NCBI GenBank assembly: GCA_900313355.1
Contig: OMQZ01000014.1
Coordinates: 1-6,121, forward strand
DNA: 6,121 bases
Source of the DNA: an uncultured Rhodospirillaceae bacterium
GTDB lineage: Bacteria > Pseudomonadota > Alphaproteobacteria > RF32 > CAG-239
Reading direction: 5' to 3'
In this document: positions 1 to 6,115 of the stretch, piece after piece
Position numbering within the stretch: position 1 is the stretch's first letter
How the letters are laid out: each line of letters opens with the position of its first letter
Notes under the pieces: model-generated
Told to the model about the DNA's origin: nothing
The model's database searches: none
What the model saw: only the letters and a program-made list of their open reading frames with translations
Translations under genes and position numbers: made by a program

Positions 1-909
1 GGCAAAAATAAAACCCGATTCGTCAGCAAGATTTTTTAAGGCGTTTCTTAAATAGGTGTTCGCCGCAACACCGCCTGAAACGACAAGGTGTTTCGCATTC
101 GGATATTTTTGTTTGACAAGATCAATCGCTTTTTTGAGTTTTCGAACCAAGCAATCGGTTGCGGCATATTGAAAAGAAGCGCAAATGTCATTAATGTCTT
201 GAAGCTCAAGATCAGCATGTGCAATATCACCGTCTTCGCTATACGATTCGATAATCTTGCGAACGGCTGTTTTAAGACCTGAAAAAGAAAGGTTGCAATC
301 ACCTGAATTTATGAGCGGGCGAGGTAATGTAAAGCGATTCGCATTGCCCGACAAGGCGGCTTTTTCCAAAAGAGGTCCCCCCGGATAACCCAAACCCAGC
401 ATTTTAGCAACCTTATCAAAAGCTTCGCCGGCGGCATCGTCAATCGTTGTGCCGAGTCTTTCATATTCCCCGACATCTTTGACAACCAAAATTTGGCAAT
501 GTCCGCCCGAAACCAAAAGGAGCAAATAAGGGTATGACACATCATTTGAAAGCCTTGCGCACAAGGCATGACCTTCCAAATGATTGACGGCTATAAAAGG
601 TTTGTTAAGCGCAAGGGCAAGCGCTTTTGCCGCCATGACACCCACAACAACACCGCCGATTAAGCCGGGACCGGAAGCGGCGGCAATCGCGTCAATATCC
701 TGAAAATCGATTCCGGCATTTTTGACGGCGTGTGCAATAATATCGTCAATATGTTCCAAATGAGCACGCGCGGCAATCTCCGGAACAACGCCGCCGAACG
801 CATGGTGTTCTTCTTGGCTCAAAAGGGCTTGACCAAGTATTTCGCGCCTTTGGTTAACAAGCGCACAAGCCGTTTCATCACAACTGCTCTCTATTCCTAA
901 AACAATCAT
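1..909 (-). CDS. tsaD: tRNA N6-adenosine threonylcarbamoyltransferase TsaD, 3' end cut by the window
   Basis: TsaD transfers the threonylcarbamoyl group from TC-AMP to A37 of ANN-decoding tRNAs (t6A), working in the cytoplasm with TsaB and TsaE. I translated the minus strand from the ATG at 909: 303 codons stay open to base 1, so the gene is partial only because the window ends. The start [14 protein letters not shown] is the ASKHA-fold N terminus. Visible motifs are HLEGH at residues 110-114 (two metal-binding histidines), SGGH at 134-137, [10 protein letters not shown] at 157-166 and SGGVAAN at 278-284. The usual length is about 340 residues, so some 35-40 are missing, including the expected C-terminal CTDN motif with the metal-binding aspartate. 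The gene is divergent from mic60. No frameshift or lost motif is seen, and the identification is firm. Confidence 0.96.
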   Translation of the reverse strand, partial: MIVLGIESSCDETACALVNQRREILGQALLSQEEHHAFGGVVPEIAARAHLEHIDDIIAHAVKNAGIDFQDIDAIAAASGPGLIGGVVVGVMAAKALALALNKPFIAVNHLEGHALCARLSNDVSYPYLLLLVSGGHCQILVVKDVGEYERLGTTIDDAAGEAFDKVAKMLGLGYPGGPLLEKAALSGNANRFTLPRPLINSGDCNLSFSGLKTAVRKIIESYSEDGDIAHADLELQDINDICASFQYAATDCLVRKLKKAIDLVKQKYPNAKHLVVSGGVAANTYLRNALKNLADESGFIFA

Positions 910-988
910 TTGCACAATCCAAATACTATTTTATTGCGAAAAATTTTTTAGCACTATAAACTATAAAAATAAACTTGCCAAGGATTAT
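910..988. promoter_or_regulatory. Divergent promoter region between tsaD and the mic60 operon
   Basis: This 79-base AT-rich spacer separates two divergent start codons and must carry both promoters. For the plus strand a candidate is TTGCGA at 934-939 with TATAAA at 955-960 (15-base spacer, short); a second TATAAA lies at 962-967 (22-base spacer, long). For the minus strand I see only AT-rich -10-like sequence and no convincing -35. A weak GGA about eight bases before the tsaD ATG may act as its ribosome binding site. The exact promoter elements are uncertain, but their presence here is implied by the gene arrangement. Confidence 0.4.
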
Positions 989-1948
989 ATGTATATGGGG
1001 GTAAAGAAAATGAGTGAAAAACAACCAAAAAAGTCATCGAACACAAAAACGCTTGCGTTAGGAGCGATTGTTTTGCTCTTGTTGGTCGGCGGCGGATATG
1101 TGCTTTTTGAAAACAGCCATACATTAATAACGGGGCAAAATGAGGGCGCTTCTTCTCAAATAAAACGGCTTGAAGCGAAAATAGATGCGCTTGAAAATAA
1201 AATGAATAATTTAAAAGAAAACAACAACTTAAAAGAACTCGCCGCGCTTAACGAAAAAATTGAAGAAAAAAGCAAATCAACCGGCGAGATTTTAGACTCT
1301 AAAGCTTCTGTTTCAGCATTGATGGGCGCCGTCGAAAGACTTGACAGGCTTGAAACAAGTGTGAAAAATTTGGGGCAGGTTACATCCCAAAATGCACTTA
1401 TCTTAACAGCTGCCACATTAACGCAGGAGGCTGCAAAATCTTCTCGTCCGTTTGTCTATGAAGCGTCTGTGCTCGAAGAATTAAGCAAGGGAACATCTGT
1501 TCAAAAAAGTGCGGAAATCATTGCATCGTTTGCAGAAAAAGGACTGCCGTTAAGAGAAGATTTAATCGAAAAATTTACAACCCTTTATGAAGAAAACTTC
1601 TTAAAAAAAGTGGAACAAACGACAGACAGTCAAAATATTCAAACCGCGCAAGACTGGAAAGACAAAACAATTCAAAAACTTAAAAATTTGGTTGTGATTG
1701 AAAAAACAAACGCAAAAAGCGAGGAAGGCAGCGAACTTTTGGCAGATGAGGTTTATCGCCTTGTCAGAGAGGGCGATTTTGATGCGGCAATGCTCAAAAT
1801 GGAAAAAGACCAAAAATATCAAACAGAAGATTTTGAAATTTGGAAAGAACAAGTGCGCAGCGAAAAAACTTTTAATCAGGAAATGAACAAAATTAAAGCA
1901 TTAACGCTTGGGGCCATGAAAACAGAAAGCTTAAAACAGGCGGACTAA
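989..1948 (+). CDS. mic60: Mic60/mitofilin-family inner-membrane protein
   Basis: This is probably the bacterial homologue of mitochondrial Mic60, the MICOS subunit that bends cristae membranes; alphaproteobacterial versions act in inner or intracytoplasmic membrane shaping. The 319-residue protein has a lysine-rich N terminus, one membrane segment at about 21-40 (hydrophobic run LALGAIVLLLLVGGGYVLF), a predicted coiled coil at about 55-128 and a C-terminal helical region at about 136-315 with mitofilin-like features (an SRPFVYEASVLEEL segment, AEKGLPL, then VREGDFDAAM and an IWKEQVRSEKTF helix). The layout implies N-in topology with most of the protein in the periplasm. Position before a HemY-type gene and divergent from tsaD supports the call. 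The start is ambiguous: ATGs at 989, 995 and 1010 are in frame. AAGGA at 980-984 suits 995 better than 989, and GGGGG at 997-1001 could serve 1010 (start MSEKQPKK). The assignment rests on architecture and context more than on strong identity. Confidence 0.82.
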   Translation: MYMGVKKMSEKQPKKSSNTKTLALGAIVLLLLVGGGYVLFENSHTLITGQNEGASSQIKRLEAKIDALENKMNNLKENNNLKELAALNEKIEEKSKSTGEILDSKASVSALMGAVERLDRLETSVKNLGQVTSQNALILTAATLTQEAAKSSRPFVYEASVLEELSKGTSVQKSAEIIASFAEKGLPLREDLIEKFTTLYEENFLKKVEQTTDSQNIQTAQDWKDKTIQKLKNLVVIEKTNAKSEEGSELLADEVYRLVREGDFDAAMLKMEKDQKYQTEDFEIWKEQVRSEKTFNQEMNKIKALTLGAMKTESLKQAD

Positions 1949-1953
1949 AGGAG
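1947..1953 (+). promoter_or_regulatory. Ribosome binding site of the hemY-like gene
   Basis: AAAGGAG overlaps the mic60 stop codon (TAA at 1946-1948) and lies six bases before the ATG at 1960. It fixes that start and suggests translation closely follows mic60 on the same mRNA. Confidence 0.8.
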
Positions 1954-1959
1954 TTTTAA

Positions 1960-3294
1960 ATGAAAAAGCACATTCTACCCCTTATTTGTTTTTCTCTTTT
2001 GGTTATTTTCGGCGTTTGGGCTTTAGATCAAAACGGGGCTGCTCAGATAAACTGGTTTAGGATAAATATGAGCATACCGCTTTGGGTTTTATGTTTTGTA
2101 ATGTTTTTGATAATGTTTGGAATGATGGCTTTGAGTGCGGGGCTTAAATGTTTGATAACAAAACAAATGAGTGAGAGTGTGAAAAAAAGCACACAGATAC
2201 AAAACAAAATAAAGCTCAAAAAAAATGATGTCGATGAGGCTATGTTTGCGTTGTTAAAAACAATGATCGCCACGACGGAAGGCGATATGAAAACGGCGCG
2301 AAAAAACTTGAAAATTGTCGAGTCGAAAATAGGACAGGGAACAATTGTTGACGTTTTGGAACTGAAAATATTAAAAGGCGAAAAAAATTTTGATGCGCTT
2401 GAAAAACTTTCAAACAAGTTGATGAAAAATAAGGATTCGGAACTTGTCGGACTAAAAGCTCTCGTCGAAACATCAGCAAAGAAAAAGGATTTTGCAAAAG
2501 CACTTGAGAGTGCAAACCGTGCTTTTCAAACAAGGCAAGATTTATATTGGGTGATTGAAAACACATTTAATTTAAGGGCTTTAGCCTCAGATTGGAAAGG
2601 TGCAAGCGAAGTTTTGGAAGCAGGTAAAAACAAAAAAATGATAACACCTGAAAAATATCGTTCAATGAAAGCCGTTGCATTTTATGAACAAGCGCTGGAA
2701 GCAAAAAAACAAAACGAAACGCTAAAATTTTTAAAATATCTGACAGAAGCATATGATGCGGATCCGTCATTTGAGCCGGCTGCGGTAGAGCTTGCAAAGT
2801 TTTATGAAAACGAAGGGCAAATCAACAAAGCTGATAAAATCCTCAAAAGCATTTGGAGAATTTCGCCGACATACGAAGTGGCTAAAGCGTATATGAAACT
2901 TTATAAAGACGATTCGGCTCTTGAAAGAGTGCAACGCATGGAAAATTTTGCGATGCTGAATGCAAAAGAACTTTCGCTCAATAATCTGATTTTAGCCGAA
3001 CTTGATATGAAAGCAAAGTTGTGGGATAAAGCAAAATCGGAAATGGAAATCTTTTTAATTAACAATCCGGCAACAAAGAAAATTGCACATTTGATGAGCC
3101 AATATGAAAAAACAGTCAGCAAGAATTTTGATGCTGCGCAAAGTTGGGAAAAAAGGCAAAAGGATTGTCCGAACGAAAATGTATGGGTTTGTTCGCATTG
3201 TGGTCAGGAAGTCTTGAAGTGGAAACCTTTTTGTGACAAATGCGGCGGCGTCAACTCTTATAAATGGTTTTTGTGTTTAAAAGACAAACGTTAA
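1960..3294 (+). CDS. hemY: HemY-type TPR membrane protein with C-terminal zinc ribbon
   Basis: This 444-residue protein has the HemY_N arrangement: membrane segment 1 at about 4-22, a short periplasmic loop with DQNGAAQINW (23-32), and membrane segment 2 at about 40-62, followed by a cytoplasmic helical-repeat region from about 90 to 395. A clear TPR-like unit covers 274-303 (AAVELAKFYENEGQINKADK onward, ending at P303). The C terminus carries a rubredoxin-like ribbon with cysteines C411, C414, C425 and C428 and tryptophans W409, W421 and W436, much like the C-terminal domain of LapB/YciM. Despite the name, this family is not the oxygen-dependent protoporphyrinogen oxidase also called HemY, and a direct heme-synthesis activity is not shown. 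It lies 11 bases after mic60 and 17 before the kinase, so it is very likely co-transcribed. A scaffold role with Mic60 is inferred from the conserved pairing in alphaproteobacteria. Confidence 0.85.
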   Translation: MKKHILPLICFSLLVIFGVWALDQNGAAQINWFRINMSIPLWVLCFVMFLIMFGMMALSAGLKCLITKQMSESVKKSTQIQNKIKLKKNDVDEAMFALLKTMIATTEGDMKTARKNLKIVESKIGQGTIVDVLELKILKGEKNFDALEKLSNKLMKNKDSELVGLKALVETSAKKKDFAKALESANRAFQTRQDLYWVIENTFNLRALASDWKGASEVLEAGKNKKMITPEKYRSMKAVAFYEQALEAKKQNETLKFLKYLTEAYDADPSFEPAAVELAKFYENEGQINKADKILKSIWRISPTYEVAKAYMKLYKDDSALERVQRMENFAMLNAKELSLNNLILAELDMKAKLWDKAKSEMEIFLINNPATKKIAHLMSQYEKTVSKNFDAAQSWEKRQKDCPNENVWVCSHCGQEVLKWKPFCDKCGGVNSYKWFLCLKDKR

Positions 3295-3297
3295 AAT

Positions 3298-3303
3298 AGG
3301 GAG
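3298..3303 (+). promoter_or_regulatory. Ribosome binding site of the ADP-dependent kinase gene
   Basis: AGGGAG sits eight bases before the ATG at 3312, within the 17-base gap after the hemY-like stop codon. It supports that start and indicates independent ribosome loading on a shared transcript. Confidence 0.75.
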
Positions 3304-3311
3304 AACAGAAT

Positions 3312-4709
3312 ATGGATACGCCGATATTAAAAAAGAAATGGGAAAAAAATTATGAGATTGTTCAAGAACAATTAAAAAAAATCAAAAAAGTAAAAGGTGT
3401 AGCCACGGGTTTTAATGCGAATATTGATGCGATTTACAAAATAACCGGTGAAAAATTATCTGAGCTGATCAAAAAAACAAAACTGAGCTTGAAAGAGCTT
3501 GAAAACATCGAAAGATGTCGCATTTTAGATGAAAAAGATTTTGTAAAAGGTGTTTTTAAAAGTTTTAGATACGGTATTGCCGAAGAATGGATTTGCGAAA
3601 ATAAAAAAGTTTATGATTGGATAAAAAAACAAATCGGATATGACTATTTGCAAATCGGCGGACAGGGCGGTATTATGGCAAACGTTTTATCAACCGTCGG
3701 GGTAAAAAAGGTTTTTGTTCACGCCAATTCTTTGCCGGCAATTCAAGCTGAACAATTTGCAAAAAATGATAATCTGCTTTCATTTGATGCAAAAGGCGAG
3801 ATGAAACCGGCTTATCAGATTAATCGCTCAAAAGATTTGCCGCTCATGCACTGGATCATCGAATTTAAGCGGTCAGATACGATTGAAATTGAGGGGAAAA
3901 TTTTCAAAACACCAAAGGCCAATCGTTTTATTGCGACATATGATCCGCTCAACTTAAAATTAGTTTTAGATGAAAATTATATGGAAAAAATCAAAGAAGA
4001 AAAACTTGATTTTGTGGTTTTGTCGGGCTTCCATGCATTGCTTTCAAATAATGACGGCGAAGCCTTAATAGACAAAGTTGCACAGCGCATAAAAGAATGG
4101 AAAAAGACCGCGCCGAACACAATCTTTCATTTGGAAGTTGCGTCAACACAAGACCTGATTATCAGAAAAGCGATTGCCCAAAAACTGTTGCCTCTTGCTT
4201 CATCAATCGGCATCAATGAGCGCGAAACGATGGATTTGCTTGAAGTTTTGGATCAAAAGGCTTTAGCAAAGCGTTGCCGTGAACAGACAACGGCTGAAAA
4301 TTTGCTTAAAGCCCTGTCTAAAATTAAAGAAAAAACGGGGGTCGAACGTATACAACTACATATGTTCGGCCTTTATTTAACTTTGCAGGACAAAGGATTT
4401 AAAATTTCGCCGCAAGAAAACCTGAAAGGGATGATGACGGCATCGGTTGTCAGTGCGTCGAAGGCAAAAACAGGAGAAGTCGATTCGAAAAGCATTAAAT
4501 CCGTAAAACACGAAGTTTCGGACGTTGGTTTAATTGAGCTCGACAGTTTGGCGACAGCCTTAGGACAGCCTGATTTGGTCGTTTCAGGTCTGGGCCGTTA
4601 TAAAATGTGGGATTTGATTGCTGTGCCGACAATTTTAATTGAAAAACCCATCACGCTTGTCGGAATGGGAGATACAATTTCATCAATTTCGTTGATATCC
4701 GCAAGATAA
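3312..4709 (+). CDS. pfkC: ADP-dependent phosphofructokinase/glucokinase (archaeal-type, PfkC family)
   Basis: The family phosphorylates fructose 6-phosphate and/or glucose using ADP, releasing AMP, in a modified Embden-Meyerhof pathway; it belongs to the ribokinase superfamily and acts in the cytoplasm. The 465 residues match the usual length of about 450-470. Motifs in order are GFNANID (33-39, sugar-binding aspartate expected at D39), IGGQGGIMAN (115-124), HWIIEF (180-185), NRFIA (204-208), SGFH (238-241), HLEVAS (273-278, the HxE motif linked to metal and nucleotide phosphate), SIGINERE (297-304), RIQLH (346-350) and VGMGDTISS (450-458), whose D454 is the expected catalytic base. All are intact, so an active enzyme is likely. 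I cannot decide between fructose 6-phosphate and glucose from sequence alone. It is third in the mic60-hemY cluster, an unusual place. Base composition looks like its neighbours, so any transfer from archaea would be old. ATP-dependent PfkB-type kinases are the main alternative, made unlikely by the HxE and GGQ motifs. Confidence 0.9.
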   Translation: MDTPILKKKWEKNYEIVQEQLKKIKKVKGVATGFNANIDAIYKITGEKLSELIKKTKLSLKELENIERCRILDEKDFVKGVFKSFRYGIAEEWICENKKVYDWIKKQIGYDYLQIGGQGGIMANVLSTVGVKKVFVHANSLPAIQAEQFAKNDNLLSFDAKGEMKPAYQINRSKDLPLMHWIIEFKRSDTIEIEGKIFKTPKANRFIATYDPLNLKLVLDENYMEKIKEEKLDFVVLSGFHALLSNNDGEALIDKVAQRIKEWKKTAPNTIFHLEVASTQDLIIRKAIAQKLLPLASSIGINERETMDLLEVLDQKALAKRCREQTTAENLLKALSKIKEKTGVERIQLHMFGLYLTLQDKGFKISPQENLKGMMTASVVSASKAKTGEVDSKSIKSVKHEVSDVGLIELDSLATALGQPDLVVSGLGRYKMWDLIAVPTILIEKPITLVGMGDTISSISLISAR

Positions 4710-4845
4710 GAAATGTGTATAATGGGGAACTAAAGCAAGCGCAAACCCCAAAGTTTTCTCATGTATGGTTAGGTAATATGAAAAGCCCTCGCTTGAAAAA
4801 TCAAACAAGGGCTGAAAGGAGGAGATGAAAAAATATTTATTTTCA
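4710..4845. other. Convergent spacer between the kinase and lipoprotein genes
   Basis: This 136-base spacer lies between two converging genes. It holds the minus-strand terminator at 4781-4813. The kinase side has no clear intrinsic terminator: TGGGG (4723-4727) can pair with CCCCA (4746-4750), but the 18-base loop is long and only a short TTTT follows. A TATAAT occurs at 4718-4723 with a TTGATA 20 bases upstream, too far apart for a confident promoter. No gene is supported here. Confidence 0.5.
4781..4813 (-). terminator. Rho-independent terminator of the lipoprotein gene
   Basis: Read on the minus strand, bases 4813-4801 pair with 4796-4784 in a 13-base-pair stem with a four-base TTTT loop; two of the pairs are G-U wobbles. 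A TTTT tract (4784-4781) follows. The hairpin starts 33 bases after the lipoprotein stop codon. On the plus strand the same two positions would be C-A mismatches and no T tract follows, so it appears to serve the minus strand only. Confidence 0.75.
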
Positions 4846-5874
4846 CTACTTAATATACACTAAAACATGCGGGGTTGTCAAGAGGTTATCTTGAGACGCA
4901 GATAAATTTATTTTTTCAGGCGAAACACCGAGAGAAATCATATCTGCAAAGACGTCAGCCGCATATTTTTTGGCATCATCAGATGAAAGTTTTTTGCCCT
5001 TTGGGTTAACGCCTTTAACCAAAAATTTTGCATTCGGGTTAAAGGAGAGCGCATTGTGAATAGCCGATTCGAGATTTGAAAGATAGTCAACATTCTCATT
5101 TGAAAAGTCTATATCAATAAGTTCTGAATTAACGGGTTTGGGCTCAGAAAATGTTCTTTGAGACAGGGGAGCTGAGACAGCAGATGACGCCGGCACAACG
5201 GATGGGCCGGCAAAATTAAAATTTCCTCTGGCGACCGCATCGTTTAAGCGTAACAATTGAGCTCTTGCGTTGTCTGTAGATGTTTTTTGAGAGAGAACAT
5301 CTTTATTGACCTCGGAAAGCAAATTTTTAAGGGCAACAGCTGTTTGTTCCGTGCCGTTTTCAAGAATGCGCAAGTTTGCGTGATCTTCATCCAAAGCGCC
5401 GGGAACGGCATATGTTGATTTGATGTTTTGTGCCAAAACGGCAGAACTTGCACCCAAAGCCGAAACTTCAGCCACAACGTTGTTTAAGTTTTGCGTGTTG
5501 ACATCGGCATCTTGAAGAGCATTTTGCGCATTGTTATACAAAGCGACCATCTGCGGATTGGAAGGTGTTGTGCCAAGGCTGAGTTTTGTTTCCATTTCGG
5601 CGACGATTTCATGATATTTTTGAGCTGACTTTTGAGATGATTCTTTTAATTTTGAAAACTCAGAGGTCAACTTATTCATATCAGAGCGAATGGCATTAAG
5701 CTCATTTTTATATGAGATAACGCGATCACCGACAACCGTGCCTGTTTTTGAGGGAAGGGTAACTTTTTGAGAAGCAGGCGTTGTGATAATATTTCTATCC
5801 GTGTTAGGAAACAACGCATCTGTTGAACAAGCGCAAAGTAAAAGCGCAAAAGAAAAAGCAACATATTTTTTCAT
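4846..5874 (-). CDS. Lipoprotein with coiled-coil segments and a divergent OmpA-like C-terminal domain
   Basis: I do not recognise a named gene. The 342-residue product starts MKKYVAFSFALLLCACSTDA, a lipoprotein signal peptide with lipobox L13-C14-A15-C16; Ser at +2 favours the outer membrane. Residues about 50-200 are helical and rich in heptad-like patterns (coiled coil likely), then a Pro/Ser-rich linker at about 215-250. The last 90 residues (252-342) look like an OmpA/Pal fold: an IDFSNENVDYLSNLESAI strand-helix, FLVKGVNP, an LSSDDAKKYAADVF helix, LGVSPEKI and a final HVLVYIK strand. The residues that normally bind diaminopimelate (Asp in the TD motif, Arg in LSxxRA) seem replaced, the latter by D300. 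The reading frame opens earlier, to 5943, but the ATG at 5874 is chosen for its signal peptide and for AAAAGG nine bases upstream. The gene is transcribed alone and ends at a terminator. Confidence 0.82.
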   Translation of the reverse strand: MKKYVAFSFALLLCACSTDALFPNTDRNIITTPASQKVTLPSKTGTVVGDRVISYKNELNAIRSDMNKLTSEFSKLKESSQKSAQKYHEIVAEMETKLSLGTTPSNPQMVALYNNAQNALQDADVNTQNLNNVVAEVSALGASSAVLAQNIKSTYAVPGALDEDHANLRILENGTEQTAVALKNLLSEVNKDVLSQKTSTDNARAQLLRLNDAVARGNFNFAGPSVVPASSAVSAPLSQRTFSEPKPVNSELIDIDFSNENVDYLSNLESAIHNALSFNPNAKFLVKGVNPKGKKLSSDDAKKYAADVFADMISLGVSPEKINLSASQDNLLTTPHVLVYIK

Positions 5875-5883
5875 AATTTTAGA

Positions 5884-5889
5884 CCTTTT
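5884..5889 (-). promoter_or_regulatory. Ribosome binding site of the lipoprotein gene
   Basis: On the minus strand AAAAGG lies nine bases before the ATG at 5874. It decides that start over the earlier in-frame ATG at 5943, which would put 23 residues ahead of the signal peptide. Confidence 0.65.
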
Positions 5890-5895
5890 AAATAA

Positions 5896-5905
5896 AGAAC
5901 GTTCT
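5896..5905. promoter_or_regulatory. Perfect palindrome AGAACGTTCT upstream of the lipoprotein gene
   Basis: A 10-base perfect inverted repeat lies 21-31 bases upstream of the lipoprotein start. It touches a minus-strand TTTATA (5910-5905) that could be the -10 element, so it is placed as an operator would be. No -35 is convincing at the right distance, and in an AT-rich spacer a short palindrome can occur by chance. Confidence 0.25.
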
Positions 5906-5992
5906 ATAAAGTTTACTAATAAAGGAAATTCGAAAAAAAACAAGAGGTAATTAAGGGTTTTGAAAAATTTTTTAAAAAAATAGAAAATAATG

Positions 5993-6021
5993 CTTGCAAA
6001 TAAGAATAATTTAGTTTAATA
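5993..6021 (+). promoter_or_regulatory. Probable promoter of tRNA-Arg
   Basis: CTTGCA at 5993-5998 resembles the alphaproteobacterial -35 element, and an AT-rich TTTAAT/TTAATA at 6015-6021 lies 16-17 bases downstream as the -10. Transcription would begin around 6027-6030, roughly ten bases before the mature tRNA. The spacer before it (5944-5992) is nearly pure A/T and shows no gene. Confidence 0.5.
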
Positions 6022-6038
6022 AGAAAAACACTTTAGAT

Positions 6039-6115
6039 GCGCCCGTAGCTCAATTGGATAGAGCATCTGACTACGGATCAGAAGGTTGTGAGTTCGAATC
6101 CCGCCGGGCGCGCCA
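6039..6115 (+). tRNA. tRNA-Arg, anticodon ACG, CCA encoded
   Basis: The 77-base cloverleaf folds by hand. The acceptor stem pairs GCGCCCG (6039-6045) with CGGGCGC (6105-6111). The D stem is GCTC/GAGC (6048-6051, 6061-6064). The anticodon stem is TCTGA/TCAGA with loop CTACGGA (6071-6077), giving anticodon ACG at 6073-6075; A34 is expected to be edited to inosine by TadA, so it reads CGU, CGC and CGA. The T loop is TTCGAAT (6093-6099). G6112 is the discriminator and CCA at 6113-6115 is encoded. The T stem (6088-6092 with 6100-6104) has one T-G wobble and one A-C mismatch at 6091/6101. Otherwise all features are standard. Confidence 0.97.

Noticed and set aside
1960..3294. Protoporphyrinogen oxidase, suggested by the name HemY
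   Set aside because: There is no FAD-binding GxGxxG motif at the N terminus; the protein has two membrane segments, helical repeats and a zinc ribbon.
4723..4757. Intrinsic terminator of the kinase gene formed by TGGGG and CCCCA
   Set aside because: The stem has five pairs with an 18-base loop and only four T residues after it; too weak to annotate.
4710..4783. SRP RNA or other known small RNA in the convergent spacer
   Set aside because: A GGTTAGGTAA segment looked faintly like the SRP RNA motif, but the conserved GGAAGGAAGCAGCC loop region is absent.
4817..4863. Small plus-strand reading frame of 12 codons at 4825-4863 after AGGAGG
   Set aside because: The Shine-Dalgarno-like sequence is only two bases from the ATG, the peptide is tiny, and it overlaps the end of the lipoprotein gene on the other strand.
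5896..5905. LexA/SOS box reading of the GAACGTTC palindrome
   Set aside because: Known LexA boxes have several bases between half-sites; here there are none.
5875..5943. N-terminal extension of the lipoprotein starting at the ATG at 5943
   Set aside because: It would place 23 residues ahead of a clear lipoprotein signal peptide, while the ATG at 5874 has a well-spaced AAAAGG.
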